64,000 bases of DNA from NCBI RefSeq assembly GCF_025698545.1, contig NC_068576.1:56270094-56334093 (forward strand), written 5' to 3'. The translations under genes and the position numbers were made by a program. Of the stretch, positions 1 to 12,955 are shown piece by piece. Positions within the stretch are counted from its first letter, which is position 1; every line of letters begins with the position of its first letter. The notes beneath the pieces are model-generated. The model ran no database searches. It was not told where the DNA came from and was given only the letters and a program-made list of their open reading frames with translations. This DNA is from Gossypium raimondii (taxonomy: Eukaryota; Streptophyta; Magnoliopsida; Malvales; Malvaceae).

Positions 1-699
1 CTGCCAAGAAATATTTGCTGTACTTACAAAATTAATAAAAGAAAAACAGCTTCTTCTATTTCCTGGATTTCTGGCTTAGAGTCTGTGGGATTCAACTGTT
101 GACCCCAAAGATTTATCAATTTAATATTTCTGATTTCCTTTGGATAAACCAACATTTTGTTACATTGGTTTCTGGAATCTTTTGTCCATATTAGTCGAAA
201 ATTGATAATTTGAATTTGGTTAAAGATATATGATGATGTGATATTTTAATATTGAAAAAATTTGGGCATCAAGTCATTATACTTTAATGAAATCTAAGGA
301 TTAAATTGGAAAATTTTATTAAATTTGAAACGAATGTAAATAACAAATCAGGAAATTAATTGAGAAAAGTTATAAAATTCAAAGACTAAATGTTAGTTTA
401 TCGTTTATTCTAAACCAAATCAAAAGTTGAATCAGGATTAAGGGGTATATTGAAATTTAGGGATGAATCTAGGGGTGTGGGGCGGTCGCTCCTCTTGAAA
501 ATTTCAGATTTTTGAATTTTATATATAAATTATAATGTATCTTAAATTTGGTGTCCACATTGTCTCCCTTGGCCCAATTGTATTTCATATAATTTGCTCC
601 CCTTAAGTCATAAAGTTATACTTTATATTGACAAAATATTTTTCACTTTTTTGTATATTGGAATTATAATGATATTTATGAAAATTTTAGTATAGTATT
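1..699. other. AT-rich intergenic DNA, no gene seen
   Basis: No reading frame or splice pattern here resembles a gene. A short stretch near 470-500, with a 'ggggtgtggggcggtcgctcc' type motif, resembles dispersed plant repeat debris also seen near 36190, 37075 and 54645. Bases 695-699 (GTATT) are the left target duplication of the next element. Confidence 0.5.
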
Positions 700-3305
700 T
701 GTAACACCCCTTAACCCTTATCCGTCGCCGGAACAAGGTTATGGAGCATTACCGGACTTTTTAGATCAAATATGAACACTATATAATCATCTAGCATACA
801 CATCATAATTTAATCATATTGTCTCTATTATGAGCCCTCGAGGCTCAAAATATGTGTTAGAAACAAATCGGGACTAAATCGGGTACTCTAGGAATTTTTT
901 GCAAAATTTCAAAAAATTTCCTAGGTGCGGAGGACACATGCCCATGTGTTAGCCATGTGTCTCACACAGTCCAATCACACGCCCGTGTGTCTGGCCATGT
1001 GGACTCAAAATGAACCTTAAACATCAAGTTTACCCTTCCCTGCAACCTTGAATACCAAGCAACTCAAAAACCAATTGTTCAATCACTTTAAAACACGATT
1101 TAATACCTTTAAAACATGTCAAAACAATCATCCTAGTTTCCTAACCAATGTACTCTCATAGGTACTTCACATATATTATCAAAACAATCAAATAAAACAT
1201 CATTTAAGCCAATTCTAAATTCATACCAATTTCAACCCAAATTTGCCTATATCACTCTCACTTATGCATCAACTTAAACATTCCATATTAAACCTCAACT
1301 TAACAAGTATAATAATGTATATAAGTAACCAATATAATCTTATAACGTCATTTACATTCACTTCCCAAAATGACAAGCATAAGACATCTTAGGTACATGT
1401 CGACACAAAAAGAAATATACATCACCACGTTTTGAGTTCGGGATCATTGACGGATGCTGAATCGACAATCTGACTTTAACCTAACTCGCGCATGGAAAAC
1501 AAACAGTATGCTAAGTATAAACTCAGTGGTATTTCTACAATCCGAATGTTTAAAAGTTAAATAATATAACATACAATAACTATAGTCATACAATTATTCA
1601 ATTCATAAATAAGATATTTATAACATATTCAATTTTTATCATTTGCTATCCCAGATAGCTTTTCACAATATGAACACAAAAACATTTGAACAACAATATT
1701 GTTCATTCATATTTAATTCATAAATACACAAATCATATGTCTCTAACCATATTTCCAATCACCACTCAATATCAATCATAACACTATTTTATTCAATAAC
1801 CCCTATTAACATGACACAGACTCGGACAGATACACGGATCCAACCAAAACACACCAGTTTGGCACCCAGTGCCTCATCGGATAATTCGAAGCAATAAGTT
1901 GACACCCAATGTCTTATCGGTCATGCCGAAGTAAATTGGTACCTAGTACCTCATCGAATTTATCCGAAGTAATAATTTGACACTAGGTGTGTCATCGACT
2001 CGAAGTCGAAGAAATCCCTGAACTCTTCCAATCCTATGGCATGATATCTATATTCGGCTCAGCCCGATACAATAGGGTTTAATTTCACTTTTCAAATACA
2101 ACCAATATTCAATTCAATTCAAATAATCAATATATAATCCATATATATACCAATTCAATCAATATAAATTTAATAAATTCGTTTCATTTCAATTGCAAAA
2201 CACAATAATTCTCACCTCAACACTTACCATATTAAATTGAATTATGACAATTAACAACTAAATTCGGATTATAGAAATACAAACTGGAAATTCCGAACTA
2301 TTCCTTGTCGACTTTATCTTTTTCCTTTTTAGTCGAGGGTTCCGGTACGACGTTAGCTACGGAATTAAAACAATTAAAATTCATCAATATAATACAATTT
2401 CACATTGAATATTTCAATTTTTATTCAACTTTTGTCTAAATTCTAATTTAGCCCCTAAACCGAGACTAACTTTATTTCTTCAAAACTAATTCCATATTTT
2501 CATTCAATTTCTACTTTAGACTAAATTCAACTCTCTAATTTCACTCAAATCCTTAAATTTCAAAATTTATACAATTTAGTCCATAATACTCAAAACTTAT
2601 AATTTATTTTACAATTCAATCCCCATTTTCATTTCTAACTTAAAATTCTATCAATTTAATCCCAAATACTTAAATTATTCAACATAAACAACATCTAAAA
2701 ATTCAATATTTTCTAAAATTTCAACATAGGTTAAGCAAGATTTAATACTAGGATTCTAAAATATAAAAATTACAAAAAAGAGACTAAATTAACTTAAATT
2801 AACTTACCAATTAAGCTTTGAAATTTAAAACCCTAATTTCTCCTTTCTTTCTTTCCCTTTTCTTTTCTTTCTTTTCTCCTATTTTGTTTCTATTCTGTTT
2901 CTTTCTATTTCTTTTTGTTTCTTTTATTTAGTATATTTACTTATTATAATATATAATATAATATATATACTTAATAATTAAGATATAATATTATAATATT
3001 ATAATATATATTTTAACTTTAAGTTTTATAAATATCAATGTTAAGCGGCCTCATTTATAAGCAATAGCATAATTGTTTACTTAGTCCCTTTAATTTTCTT
3101 TAATTTATAATTAAACTTTCACCCTTTTATGCAACTTAGTCCTTATCGTAATTTCTCTTAATTCATGCAAATTCACCTAACAAAAACTTAATTAACCACA
3201 CAGCTAGCTTCGTAAATATTTTTAATAAATCTTTACGAGTCCGATTTACGGTAACGGAATCTCCAAAATGCACTTCCCGATATCCGTGACTATCGAGTCG
3301 TTACA
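700..3305. mobile_element. Solo LTR of a Ty3/gypsy-like retrotransposon
   Basis: The sequence starts TGTAACACCCC and ends CGTTACA, and is flanked by the exact 5-bp duplication GTATT (695-699 and 3306-3310). That is the signature of an LTR element. It is about 2.6 kb long with no coding frame, so it reads as a lone LTR left by recombination between two ends. At about 1855-2010 there are four imperfect repeats of roughly 45 bp with a 'cacccagtgcctcatcgg' core, of the kind found in long gypsy LTRs (Tekay/Del type is my guess). This is a fossil with no coding capacity. The lineage is uncertain; the ends and target duplication are directly visible. Confidence 0.8.
1855..2010. repeat. Short imperfect tandem repeats inside the solo LTR
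   Basis: Four diverged units share a pattern of 'gg-cacc-agtg-ctcatcgg-...-gaag'. They lie within the LTR and are probably part of its own regulatory sequence, not host DNA. Confidence 0.55.
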
Positions 3306-3310
3306 GTATT

Positions 3311-4596
3311 AATTATTCTTTTTTGCACATTGAAAATTTTAATTTTAAATAGTGTGATTTTTTAAATTTTTTTACAGTTAGATCATTCATTTTTTTTAAA
3401 AAAACATTAAATTGATTTGTTTAATAAAAAAATTATCCGAGAAAAATTAACCTTTTTTACGTTAAAAAAATCGTTTAAATTAAAAAGTTTTGTCTCTTAG
3501 AGTAAAATTCCAAATCCAACCCTATTGAAATTAGTATTTGTTGTTTGCAGTGGTCACAAGTGGCGAAGTGTTATATTTGGGAGCAACCCAATGGCTCAGT
3601 AGGCTCGATCCGTTTAGATTTGAACTTGTGTTTATATTTTTCAATCTTGATTTGATTTAACTTGACTCATTTTACTATTTATAAATCATAAAATATATAG
3701 AAATAATGTTATATTAATATTAATACATTTTCATGATTAAGTTTAAATAAAAAAATAATTTTTAAACAATAATACAAGCTTTAGGGCAGGCTAGGTGGGT
3801 TGAGCTCAGGGCTGAAATTTTTTTAAAATCGGACCTTGATTCAACTTATGAACTCCTCTAAATAGTACAAATCTAATTGAATAACTGTCTAAAGATTGAA
3901 AATTAAATTTGTTATTATATATACATGTACAAAGACCAAAATAAGCACAATTTAACAGAGATCATTTTATGCCATCGTTTATCTTATTTTCCAATAGAAG
4001 AATCAAAATACAATATGGGATTGCTATGATGCACTAAAACAGGTTGTATGTTATGCAAAAGTATCCCACCATAAATGTGAGCCATATGTTTGTATTAAAA
4101 TTGTTCTTTTAGCATAAATTAATCGTACTACTTTTAATTTATGATTATTTTTTTTCATATAAAATCATTAAATTTAATGGACTAAAGTGAATAATAGCTT
4201 ATAAACTGATATTTATCGTGATATTTGACGTCAAAATCAATTATAAAGTACGAAGTACGAAGTATGTGCCACCAAGAATACTGAGCCTTCATCTATATTC
4301 CACATAGGTTTGCACTAAACATAATAGTGAAATACAAGTGTTCTGTAGACAGAAATGTAAGAACTTGTGACCCCAAAACAGACAATATGTTAGGGAGTTT
4401 TGTGTATATGTATACCTTGAAGAGCACCAGAACCTGACGCATGTCTTGATATGCGCAGCCTTTTATCTCTTAGACAATGACATTTAGAATGTTTGATTTC
4501 TCGTTGGCATTGATTTTCAAATTAAAACTATCCAACCAACCAATTTCTGGTATATATATGGCCTTTGTAGACAAGTCTCAACTAGTGTAGCTAGAA
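3311..4596. other. Intergenic, AT-rich, no gene seen
   Basis: I see no coding exon. The part around 3595-3860 ('ggctcagtaggctcgatccg ... ggttgagctcaggg') resembles the dispersed family with GGGCC-type ends also seen at about 17208-17900, 32820-32950 and 54840-55075. Confidence 0.4.
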
Positions 4597-5394
4597 CATG
4601 CTGTACAAGTCCAATTTTAGCCCGGGCCCAAAACCCAAACTAAATTAAACCTAACTTAAATAGACCCCAAAACAATTCACAGCCCAAATACAAGCCCAAT
4701 TACCCAAACCCTAATGGCCCACTACAGTAAGCTAGCAGGAAACCCTAGCTATTGCTCATGCGCCGCTCCCATGTGCTGCCGTACCCATTCCTTTGCCGCC
4801 GTCAGCGCAAATGGCGCTCCTGCCAACTGCTCCGCCTGACACTTCCGTCAACGCCTGCAAACACGGAAAAGGAAATAGAGACAGAAAACAGAAGAAAGCA
4901 ATATAGACAATAGCTTTTTTTATATTTCTTTATTTTTCTCTTTGGCTATTTAAAAGCCAAACACAAATCAGAGAAAAAAAAAGATTGTATCAAAAAGAAA
5001 TTTTTGAAAGAAGAGTAAGAGAAAAACAGTTTCTAAAGGTGATTGTTTTTTGATTTTTGATTTTTAGCGTTTTTTGTTTCTTCTTCTTTTTAATCGGTTT
5101 TTTTCCTTTTTTTAAAAAAAAAAACTATTTCTACAGTAAAAAGAAAAGAGGGTTACCTGAGTCGCCCCGTCGTTCCCCCATCCACGCCGTCGCCGGACCT
5201 CGTTCACTTCGTCGGAATTGAAGTTGAAGAGGGGCTGCTTCTTTTGCGGCGGTGATAAAGGCAGTTTTAGCCTTTTAGTTTTGTTAAAAAATGGGAGTGT
5301 CTGTTGAGGTTTAGGGTTTGTTAGAACCATTATTTTTCATTAAAACGGTGCCGTTTAGACTCTGTTTCAATGGTCTAAAACGGCGCCGTATTAG

Positions 5395-6610
5395 GGCCAG
5401 TTCTTTATTGCTTTTGAGAAGTGCTTTTCAGAACTGCTTTTGAGAAATTTGATTGTTTGACATTGCTGTCAAAAAGTGCTTATGAAGAATAAAATGTTCA
5501 TTTTAGACATGAGATTATAAAGTAACAAATATGTATTTAAATAATATTCAAATTAGTTAATATTATGATATTTTAGCAAAAATATAAAGAAATAATGTAT
5601 TATAACTTATTGTTAATATTTTAATACATAATATTAATTTTAAATATTTCTAAGTAATTAATATTAATTATTTATAAAATTTAATTAGAATATATAAACT
5701 ATATTTAAATATTTAAATATAAAATTAAATATTTGTAATTAAATATTGACACGATTGTATTATTATAAAATTATTTTTATTTTTAATTAATGCTTTTAAC
5801 ACATTTGTATTATTTTATTTTAAAATGTATTTGAATATATAACTCATATTATATACTAACATAACATAAAAAACATAAACCTAACAATTAAAATATTACA
5901 TATATTTGGATTAAAGTTTTAAAAGGGATAATATTTATATACCAAATATAAATACTAAAAATTTGTCAATAGCATTTACAATTTAAAGTGAATTCATTAA
6001 ACTAGATGCTATATTTGATAAGCATATGAAAATGATTTGGTTATATTCAATAAATGATTTGGTTAATACAATACTTATATTTGATAAGCATATGATTTGG
6101 TTAATACAATACTTATCTTTGATAAGCATATGAAAATGAAAGTCGAGACTGTCTGATGAAGAACGCAAAAAATAATATTTCATAGAAAGAAAATTGTTAG
6201 GATGAATTCTTCAATTCCAATCATTTAAATAACGGGTCTCAGGAACCAAGCAATATGCCAAATTAGTGGACAGTTCACATCATTAACATTGCATACTGTT
6301 TTAAGATGAACAATAATGAAACTAAAGTGTCTACCGAGGAGTAACATACTGCTATTTTTGTAAATAAAGTACAGAAAGTGTATAAATAGATAGTTGAATA
6401 ATACACATCCAGAAAAGATCATTGCCAATAAGCCACTAACAAAGTAGCTTCATAAACAAAGAAATAGTTCTTAGGTTCTACCTAAATTTCATGATAATGA
6501 CATAAAACTACATCAAAGATCAGAGTCGAACTCATAAGAACATAAAATAAATAATAGGCAAGAAACAATTTTGCAGCATGTCATATGTGTTGAGCATCCA
6601 AAGGAAATAA
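5395..6610. mobile_element. Possible nested non-autonomous DNA element (hAT-like?)
   Basis: Its composition shifts sharply to AT-rich from the flanking LTR. The left edge 'gggccagttctttattgc' looks like a hAT-type end. The right edge near 'ttgtcagccag' could hold a short duplication of 'gccag'. Terminal inverted repeats are weak, so both class and edges are uncertain. Confidence 0.3.
6018..6140. repeat. Tandem repeat, 'gataagcatatga...atttggtta' units
   Basis: The motif 'gataagcatatga' occurs three times (near 6018, 6082 and 6121), joined by copies of 'atttggttaatacaatactta'. This is a local direct duplication within the putative nested element. Confidence 0.7.
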
Positions 6611-7669
6611 GAAATTGTCAGCCAGTGGCTCTCATCTTACTCGCCAGCAACCCGCGTGTGACCCGACCCGCTCTAAGGAGGATCCGCGCGTTTTCATTGA
6701 ATGGGTTATTTCTGACCCTGGTCCCTCCGCATTTTTACTTCTTTTAATTTACTCCCTTCCTGTTCATTTTCATTGTTTTTCAAATTTGGCCCCAGAATTT
6801 TGTTTGGTTTTCAATTAGGTCCCTAACCCACCAACGAGCTGGACAATGAACACGTGTTTGGATTTGGGTTTTATTCCCATTTGGTCCTTGACCTTTGCGC
6901 GTCTTTTGATTTTAATCCTCTGTATTTATTTTATTACAGTTTCAACCTTTAAATTTTATTTTTATCCCTAATTAGTCTATTTGTGTTATTTTTGTTGTAT
7001 TATTAATTAATCTACTTATTATCATACTTGTATTTTCATTTTTATTTATTTATTCATTATTATATTATTATATTATACTATTAGTTCTGTATTATTATTA
7101 TTATTATAACTATTATTTACTCATTTATACCATTTAATTTTAGATTTAACTATATATATACATACACATCTTTGACTTATATATATCCTTACTTATTTTT
7201 TTATATACTTTATAATTTATATATACATACGTACATTTTTATAATATATATACATAAACATGTACATATTTTTATAACTTATTCATATATATATATATAT
7301 GTATATATGCATGTTCGTATTTTTTTATATATTTTATGTATATACACATACATATATATTTTTACTTTCATAATTTTATTCATTTTATTTATTTATTTAT
7401 TTATTAATTCATATTTTCATTATTATTTTGAAAGAATGTCTTAATTATTCATTTATTTACTTGTTCTGATATGATAGATTTGTCTCTTCTATTATTTATC
7501 TCATTTACGATGTCGTTCGTATTATTTATGCTTACATTATTGTGTTCAATGTTGTTTTGTTACGCACATTAACACCGTGTTTTATTTCTACCATTTTGTG
7601 TTAGATTAATTTTATTCAATGCATAAATTATGATTTTTGAATAAGTAATATCTCGTGTTTAGATTCCGG

Positions 7670-7980
7670 AAGGTCATACCCTAACTTACTGGGTTTCGAT
7701 TTTCACAATAGATCTAAATACACGAATCTTTTCAAACTCAAGTATTAAACGATCTCGGGAATCAAGAAGAGATCATGTCCTAACTTACTGGGCGTGATCC
7801 CCTTTTTTCTCAAGTTTTAAACGATCTCAGGAATTAAGAAAAGACCGTGTCCTAACTTACTGGTCATGATCCTTTTTTCAAATCCGAGATAGCTAAAAAT
7901 CTTCTAAATAAGTAAATTTTGGCGTTCATTCGCGCATTGGGAATTCAAGACATTGTGTCCTAACTTATTGGATATAATTC
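7670..7980. repeat. Four-fold 'cctaacttactgg' repeat in LTR
   Basis: The core 'cctaacttactgg' (once 'cctaacttattgg') recurs four times at spacings of roughly 80-110 bases, each followed by a GATCC-like or AATTC-like tail and a stretch mentioning 'gatctcggga'. It lies in the distal part of the Tat/Ogre-type LTR. Confidence 0.7.
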
Positions 7981-8601
7981 TCTTTATCGATTAACGTAAA
8001 ATATGCTCTTTTCCCGAAAATTTTCAACATTCCAATAAAGGATCGTATTTTAAAACTCTTTAAAGTTTTCAATCTTCGACACTAAGACATTAATTAATCA
8101 ACTAGGTACCAATTTTGGGCGTGTCGAGGGTGCTAACCCTTACTCGTATGTAACCGACTCCCGAACCCGTTTTTCTGAATTTCGTGGACCAAAATCGTTA
8201 TTTTAGTAAAATTAAATTGTTTATTAAAAGCAACCACATTTCAAATCAAAAAAGATTGGTGGCGACTCCCATTTTCGTTTTCATTTTTAAAAATCCAAGT
8301 CGACCCCGTTTTATCAAAAAAATGGTGTCAACACATGCCTTTGAGCACACTCTATGTACCTGTCTCTCCCATAACACAACAAAAAAAAATGTCTCCTACA
8401 TTATAAGGCAATGTCACATTTGATCAGGCACACTTGATTCTCACTAAATTTAACTTTTTTCTTTAATAAGTTGGAGGGTTGGATAATATTTAACTCGGTT
8501 TAAATACTGTGATTGCAAGTTTAGCATAATCTTTTAAAAAATTTAAGTTTTTTCCTTTAAATTATTATTGGGATTGGTTTTGCAAAAGTATTAAAAAATT
8601 A

Positions 8602-9117
8602 GGATAAATTACATTCAAGATCACGGAATTATTAGTAAATTTACGTTTTGGTTACTCAACTTTAAAAAGTTATAAATAGTCATTGTACTATTTGAAAGTT
8701 TTCATTTAAGTTACTTGATTGTTAAAATTTTTATGATATGACATTCTCTATTCAGACCACCTACATGGATTGAAAGTTCTCTTTATCCTTCTCTTCTATA
8801 GTTCAGATTTTTTTTGTGAAACAACTTTGAATGTTATGAATTTACAAACCAAAATGCAAATAACTTTCTTCTTTGATCTTCAACACTAAATGTCAGATCG
8901 ACTTAGATCTAAGGTATGTTCTACTTGGAGCTTAGTAGCCGAACTTTTTTTATTAAAAAAAACCTAGCAACCTAGTGACTCAATAAGAACTTTCAAATAA
9001 TTTAGCAACTTAAAAGAAAACTTATAAAATAGTCATTGAACTATTTGAAAGTTTTTGAAGTTAAGTGATCAGAACGTAAATTTACAAATAGTTTAGTGAC
9101 ATTGAATGTAGTTTAGC
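8602..9117. mobile_element. MITE with long terminal inverted repeats, GGGTAAATT family
   Basis: The left end reads 'ggataaattacattcaag' and continues to 'agtaaatttacgttttgg'. The right end is its inverse ('gaacgtaaatttacaaatag ... attgaatgtagttta'). The inside repeats the theme 'ctatttgaaagttt ... taagtcact' in both orientations, so the element can fold back on itself. It has no coding capacity. It is a diverged relative of the cleaner copy at 58508-58992. Exact edges are uncertain because poly-A flanks hide the target duplication. Confidence 0.65.
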
Positions 9118-9333
9118 AAAAAAAAAGAAAAGATTATCTGCACAGTACAGACCAGCCTAGAAATAACTCTAAATTCAACAAAACAGTTGATCTAACATTC
9201 AAGACAGATGCATACACTGGTAAGATATAGCTGGTCCATCATATATATATATATATATATGTAACTTGACTATGAAAGCACCTTACTAGTGAGTTGCTAC
9301 AGCTATGTTATAAGGGCAGCTTTGTTTTTCTGA

Positions 9334-9552
9334 ATGGTGCAGGGGTTAACAGTTTCAAATGATTCCCACTGTCATAAGAGTGACGCGTATGGTGAATCAC
9401 CACCGTTGATCAGTGGACACATTGATGATGATATGTTGACGGTTGCGTACACTAGCAATGCACAGCATCATGTTGTTCGTTTTGCGTTGATGGCCTGCAA
9501 AGGTAGCATGAAAAGAAACAATGCACCACCTCAAAAGACATGGATGGAATAG
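9334..9552 (+). CDS. Unrecognised open frame, possible terminal exon
   Basis: A 72-codon open frame starts VQGLTVSNDSHCHKSDAYGE and ends APPQKTWME before a TAG. It follows a plausible acceptor (tctgaatggtgcag, exon starting near 9343). Its GC content is higher than the flanks and its residue composition looks protein-like (HIDDDMLTVAYTSNAQHH). I do not recognise the family and cannot find matching upstream exons; the DNA on that side is occupied by a MITE and a solo LTR. It may be the last exon of an interrupted gene, a remnant, or chance. No function is proposed. Confidence 0.25.
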   Translation: MVQGLTVSNDSHCHKSDAYGESPPLISGHIDDDMLTVAYTSNAQHHVVRFALMACKGSMKRNNAPPQKTWME

Positions 9553-10862
9553 CAAAATTACTGTAATATGAGGAAGTGAAAGATATAAGAAGCCTAGTTG
9601 AACACTTACATTTTCTCTTTATATTTTTCTTTAAAATGTTGGGATCTGCTGCAGAGTCAAAGGTCAGAGAGTTCATTTTTGTGAAAGGATTAATTTTTAT
9701 GATATAATGAATTCCTACCAAATATGTATATTAAATTTAAGCGCCTGAATATTTTTTAATTGGGGTTTCGTTTTCAATGTATGCTTTGCGTATACTGTTG
9801 GGAATAGAAGTGGCAGTAAAGTAGGCTCTCAGTTTCTCTCCTCCATTCGAGATTTAGACTATGGTTCTAAGATATGTAGGCCATGCTGGTTCTTTCTTGA
9901 TATTTTCTTCTCAACTACTTCCATGTCGATGGCTACTGTCGCAAGCAATAGTTAGGAAAATATGTAAAACGGAAAGTTGTACTTATAGATGACGATCATA
10001 AGTGGGTTGAAGAAACTCATACAATTGAACTGGTGAATTTTCTTGATCGATTTTTGTTTCTTCATCAATGATGTGTAAAAATTGGGTTGAAATTATATAA
10101 GTCGGAGAAATATCTAATGCCAAATAACTAAGAGCATCATATTCTTCAAAAATGGTATCATAATATATAAAAATAAATTACAGTGTAGGGTTACGAGGGT
10201 TTGAAGGTTTGAAATGAAATGAAAAATTATTCCTTTCTTTTTTACTTTTTAATAGAATATATTCTGTGAATTTACCATTTTCTTGATTTCCAAAAAAGAA
10301 AATTTACTTTATAGATGAATGGGATATTGGATAGTTGTGTTGCAGTGGTTGGATTATATATAAAATATGTTTTTTTCAATTTAATTAGGATGATTAACAA
10401 ACAAAAGATGAATGGGATATTAGATAGTTATGTTGCAGTAGTTGGTACAAAACATTAATTAGACATAATGTTTAAGTAGGTGCTTAGTTACCTTTCATCA
10501 AACATAACTCACCTTCTAAATTTCAATACTCAAATACTTATACCAACTGAGTCATTAGTTATTAGTTATTAAATTTAAGTGCGTTAAAATATATTATCCT
10601 CTTGTAAAAAAAATCGAGATTTCTGAATGTGAAAGTTAGAAGAACCTGAAAAACAAAGAAGAGACCCAAAAAAGAAGAAAACAAAAAACAGTGTCCCACT
10701 CCCTTCACGGTCTTCCTCCATAACTCTCTAATTAAACCCCCTCTCACCAACTCCATCATTTAAAAACTGATCTTTTCAAAAGAAAAAACAAATAATCAAG
10801 TTAAAGTTTCAGGCTTTCAGGATACATAGAAGAAGCCAAATCCAAAAAAAAAGGACTCTTTT
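9553..10862. other. Intergenic region upstream of the rhomboid gene
   Basis: No coding exon is seen. A short direct repeat, 'gatgaatgggatattggatagttgtgttgcagt', occurs near 10315 and again near 10407. The last few hundred bases presumably hold the rhomboid promoter and 5' leader, but I see no clear TATA box. Confidence 0.4.
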
Positions 10863-10886
10863 TTGGTTTGGGGAAACAGAGTAAAA

Positions 10887-12775
10887 ATGGCAGGGGGTGA
10901 TATAGAAAACAGAGGAGGAGGGGCAAAGAGTTACAGCAATAGCATTAATGATAGCAGCGGCGGCAGTTTCATATCATCATCTACTTACATGATAGACGAT
11001 ACAGAACCTCAATGGACATCATGGTTGGTGCCTGTCTTCCTGGTGGCTAACGTTGCTGTCTTTGTAGTTGTTATGTATGTCAATAATTGTCCTAAGCACA
11101 AGCTTGTAGGCAAGTGCGTTGCCAGGTTTCTTGGTCGTTTTTCTTTCGAGCCTTTGAGAGAGAATCCCCTGTTCGGTCCCTCTTCTTCCACGTAAATTCA
11201 CTTATTCCCTTTCTTTTTGCTTTGATTTTAGTTGGATTTAATTGTTGGAAAATGTTTTCTAGCTGTGTTTGAGCTCTGGGTTATGTTGATTTTGCTGGTT
11301 TATTTTAACCTTTAATTGCTTGAATGATAATTAATTAGTTGAAATTTGAAATTAATGTTCATGGAATTTGTTAATTTGATCATGTTCTTTCCTGATATTG
11401 ATGGCTATCCTAGCAATTTCATTAGCTTGAATATTGGTAAAAATATAATGGAGGCCCTAATTTTAAGAGTTAGATTGTATTTTCTTCCCTCTACTCAAAT
11501 ATGAGTAAATTGGTTAATATAAATTACATCAAAGAGGTTATTTCTGTTAAAATTTTTATCCATTTCTATTACTAAAAACCAATATAGTTGATAGAATAAT
11601 CAGACAATTACACTTGGCAGTTGGCACACCATGTTTATCTCATTCTAACATCCAGGACTAGTTTTTAACAATAGAAATTGATGAAATTCTTAATAGAAGG
11701 ACTAGTTTGCTCTTTCATCTAATATATTAATTTGTCCACTTTTTGAGTAAATGAGGTAAAATGCAATCAACTCTTAATACAAGGGCTTCCGTGTTACTTT
11801 TATCGCCTGAATATTTATTTTCATTATTTTTATAGATTGAAAAAACTAGGAGCTCTTGAATGGACCAAAGTTGTAATTAACCATCAAGGATGGAGGCTTA
11901 TAACATGTATTTGGTTACATGCCGGTGTTATTCATCTTCTAGCCAACATGCTAAGCCTCATCTTCATAGGAATACGCCTTGAACAACAGTTCGGTTTCGG
12001 TACGTATCATATTCTAACACATTGAACTAAGTTTCGATGGCAGATCATGTGATATTTTGTTGTTACAACTTCACAGTACGGATTGGAATCCTCTATCTTG
12101 TATCGGGATTCGGCGGAAGCGTGTTATCGTCTCTATTTATCCGTAACAACATCTCCGTCGGTGCCTCCGGTGCTCTTTTCGGGCTTCTTGGCGCAATGCT
12201 TTCCGAACTTATAACAAACTGGACCATTTACACAAACAAGGTCTAACATTATTTAACTGTTCTGCTTTCATTGATCATTTAATCTCATGCTAGACAGCTA
12301 GTGTTATTAATGGTCTTATTATATCCCACAGGCTTCAGCTTTGCTAACACTTGTGGTCATCATTGTGATTAACCTAGCAATAGGGATTTTTCCACACATC
12401 GATAATTTCACGCATATCGGCGGGTTTTTAACCGGATTTTTACTCGGGTTTATTCTACTACCTCGGCCTCAGTTAGGGTGGTTGGAACATGGGAACATCC
12501 CGGTCAGGACTGGTTTGAAATCGAAGTACAAGCCTCACCAATATGTCTTGTGGGTAGCTTCCATTGTGCTGTTGGTTGTAGGGTAAGTAACCCACCATTC
12601 ATACATAGGGACGAGTTGAATTGGTTTGGGTTGTTGACATAATTGCTAAATTTGCAGACTCGCCGTAGCATTGGTGGTGTTGTTTCGGGAAGAAGACGGA
12701 AACGAATATTGCACATGGTGTCACTACCTCAGCTGTGTCCCAACCTCTAGATGGGATTGCAATCAAAACAACTAG
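10887..12775 (+). CDS. RBL: Rhomboid-like intramembrane serine protease (RBL1/RBL2 type)
   Basis: Five exons join cleanly: 10887-11191, 11836-11999, 12077-12240, 12332-12582 and 12658-12775. All introns are GT-AG and the product is 333 residues. Rhomboids cut transmembrane segments of substrate proteins within the membrane; plant RBL1/2 types sit in the Golgi or endomembranes. The N-terminal ~50 residues are polar and Ser/Gly-rich, then comes the first membrane segment (about 53-71). Family marks are WR at 121-122, HxxxHxxxN (His130, His135, Asn139), the catalytic GASGALFG with Ser187, and the partner His239 in [10 protein letters not shown] Cys/Trp-rich tail ([15 protein letters not shown]) is typical of this subgroup. 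The start chosen is the first ATG giving the usual N-terminus; an upstream GTG frame is not needed. No defect is seen, so the gene looks functional. The substrate is unknown. Confidence 0.93.
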
Positions 12776-12955
12776 CATTGGCTGTTTTCTGCTTTTGATC
12801 TCTTGTGTGTAAATGCAATTTATCATTTCATTGTTAAAGAGCTTATAGGGAATGTGAGTGAGTGATTTTGAGTGCTGTGGTATTTTTTGTCTTTGGGTTA
12901 CTTTTAAAATTAAAACACTACATTTATGATTTGTGTATAAATATAATCCCAACCA

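Larger units (their letters stand above)
4602..8333 (+). mobile_element. Solo LTR, Tat/Ogre-type gypsy element, with likely nested insertion
   Basis: The element starts TGTACAAGTCC, ends GGTGTCAACA, and lies between exact copies of CATGC (4597-4601 and 8334-8338). The 3' part carries 'ggtggcgactccc' just before the end, which I associate with Tat/Ogre LTRs, and four repeats with a 'cctaacttactgg' core. No retroviral-type coding region is present, so this is a lone LTR of about 3.7 kb. The part from about 5395 to 6610 differs in character: its left edge reads 'gggccagttctttattgctttt' and it contains its own repeats, so it may be a separate non-autonomous DNA element nested in the LTR. This is a fossil. 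The ends are firm, the family is moderate and the nesting is tentative. Confidence 0.75.

Noticed and set aside
5112-5330. 72-codon minus-strand frame (MVLTNPKPQQTLPFF...)
   Set aside because: It lies inside the solo LTR, has a repetitive composition and shows no domain. I treated it as a chance frame of the LTR.
7172-7444. 90-codon open frame rich in Tyr, Ile and Phe
   Set aside because: It is a translation of a (TATA/ACATA) simple repeat inside the solo LTR and not a protein.
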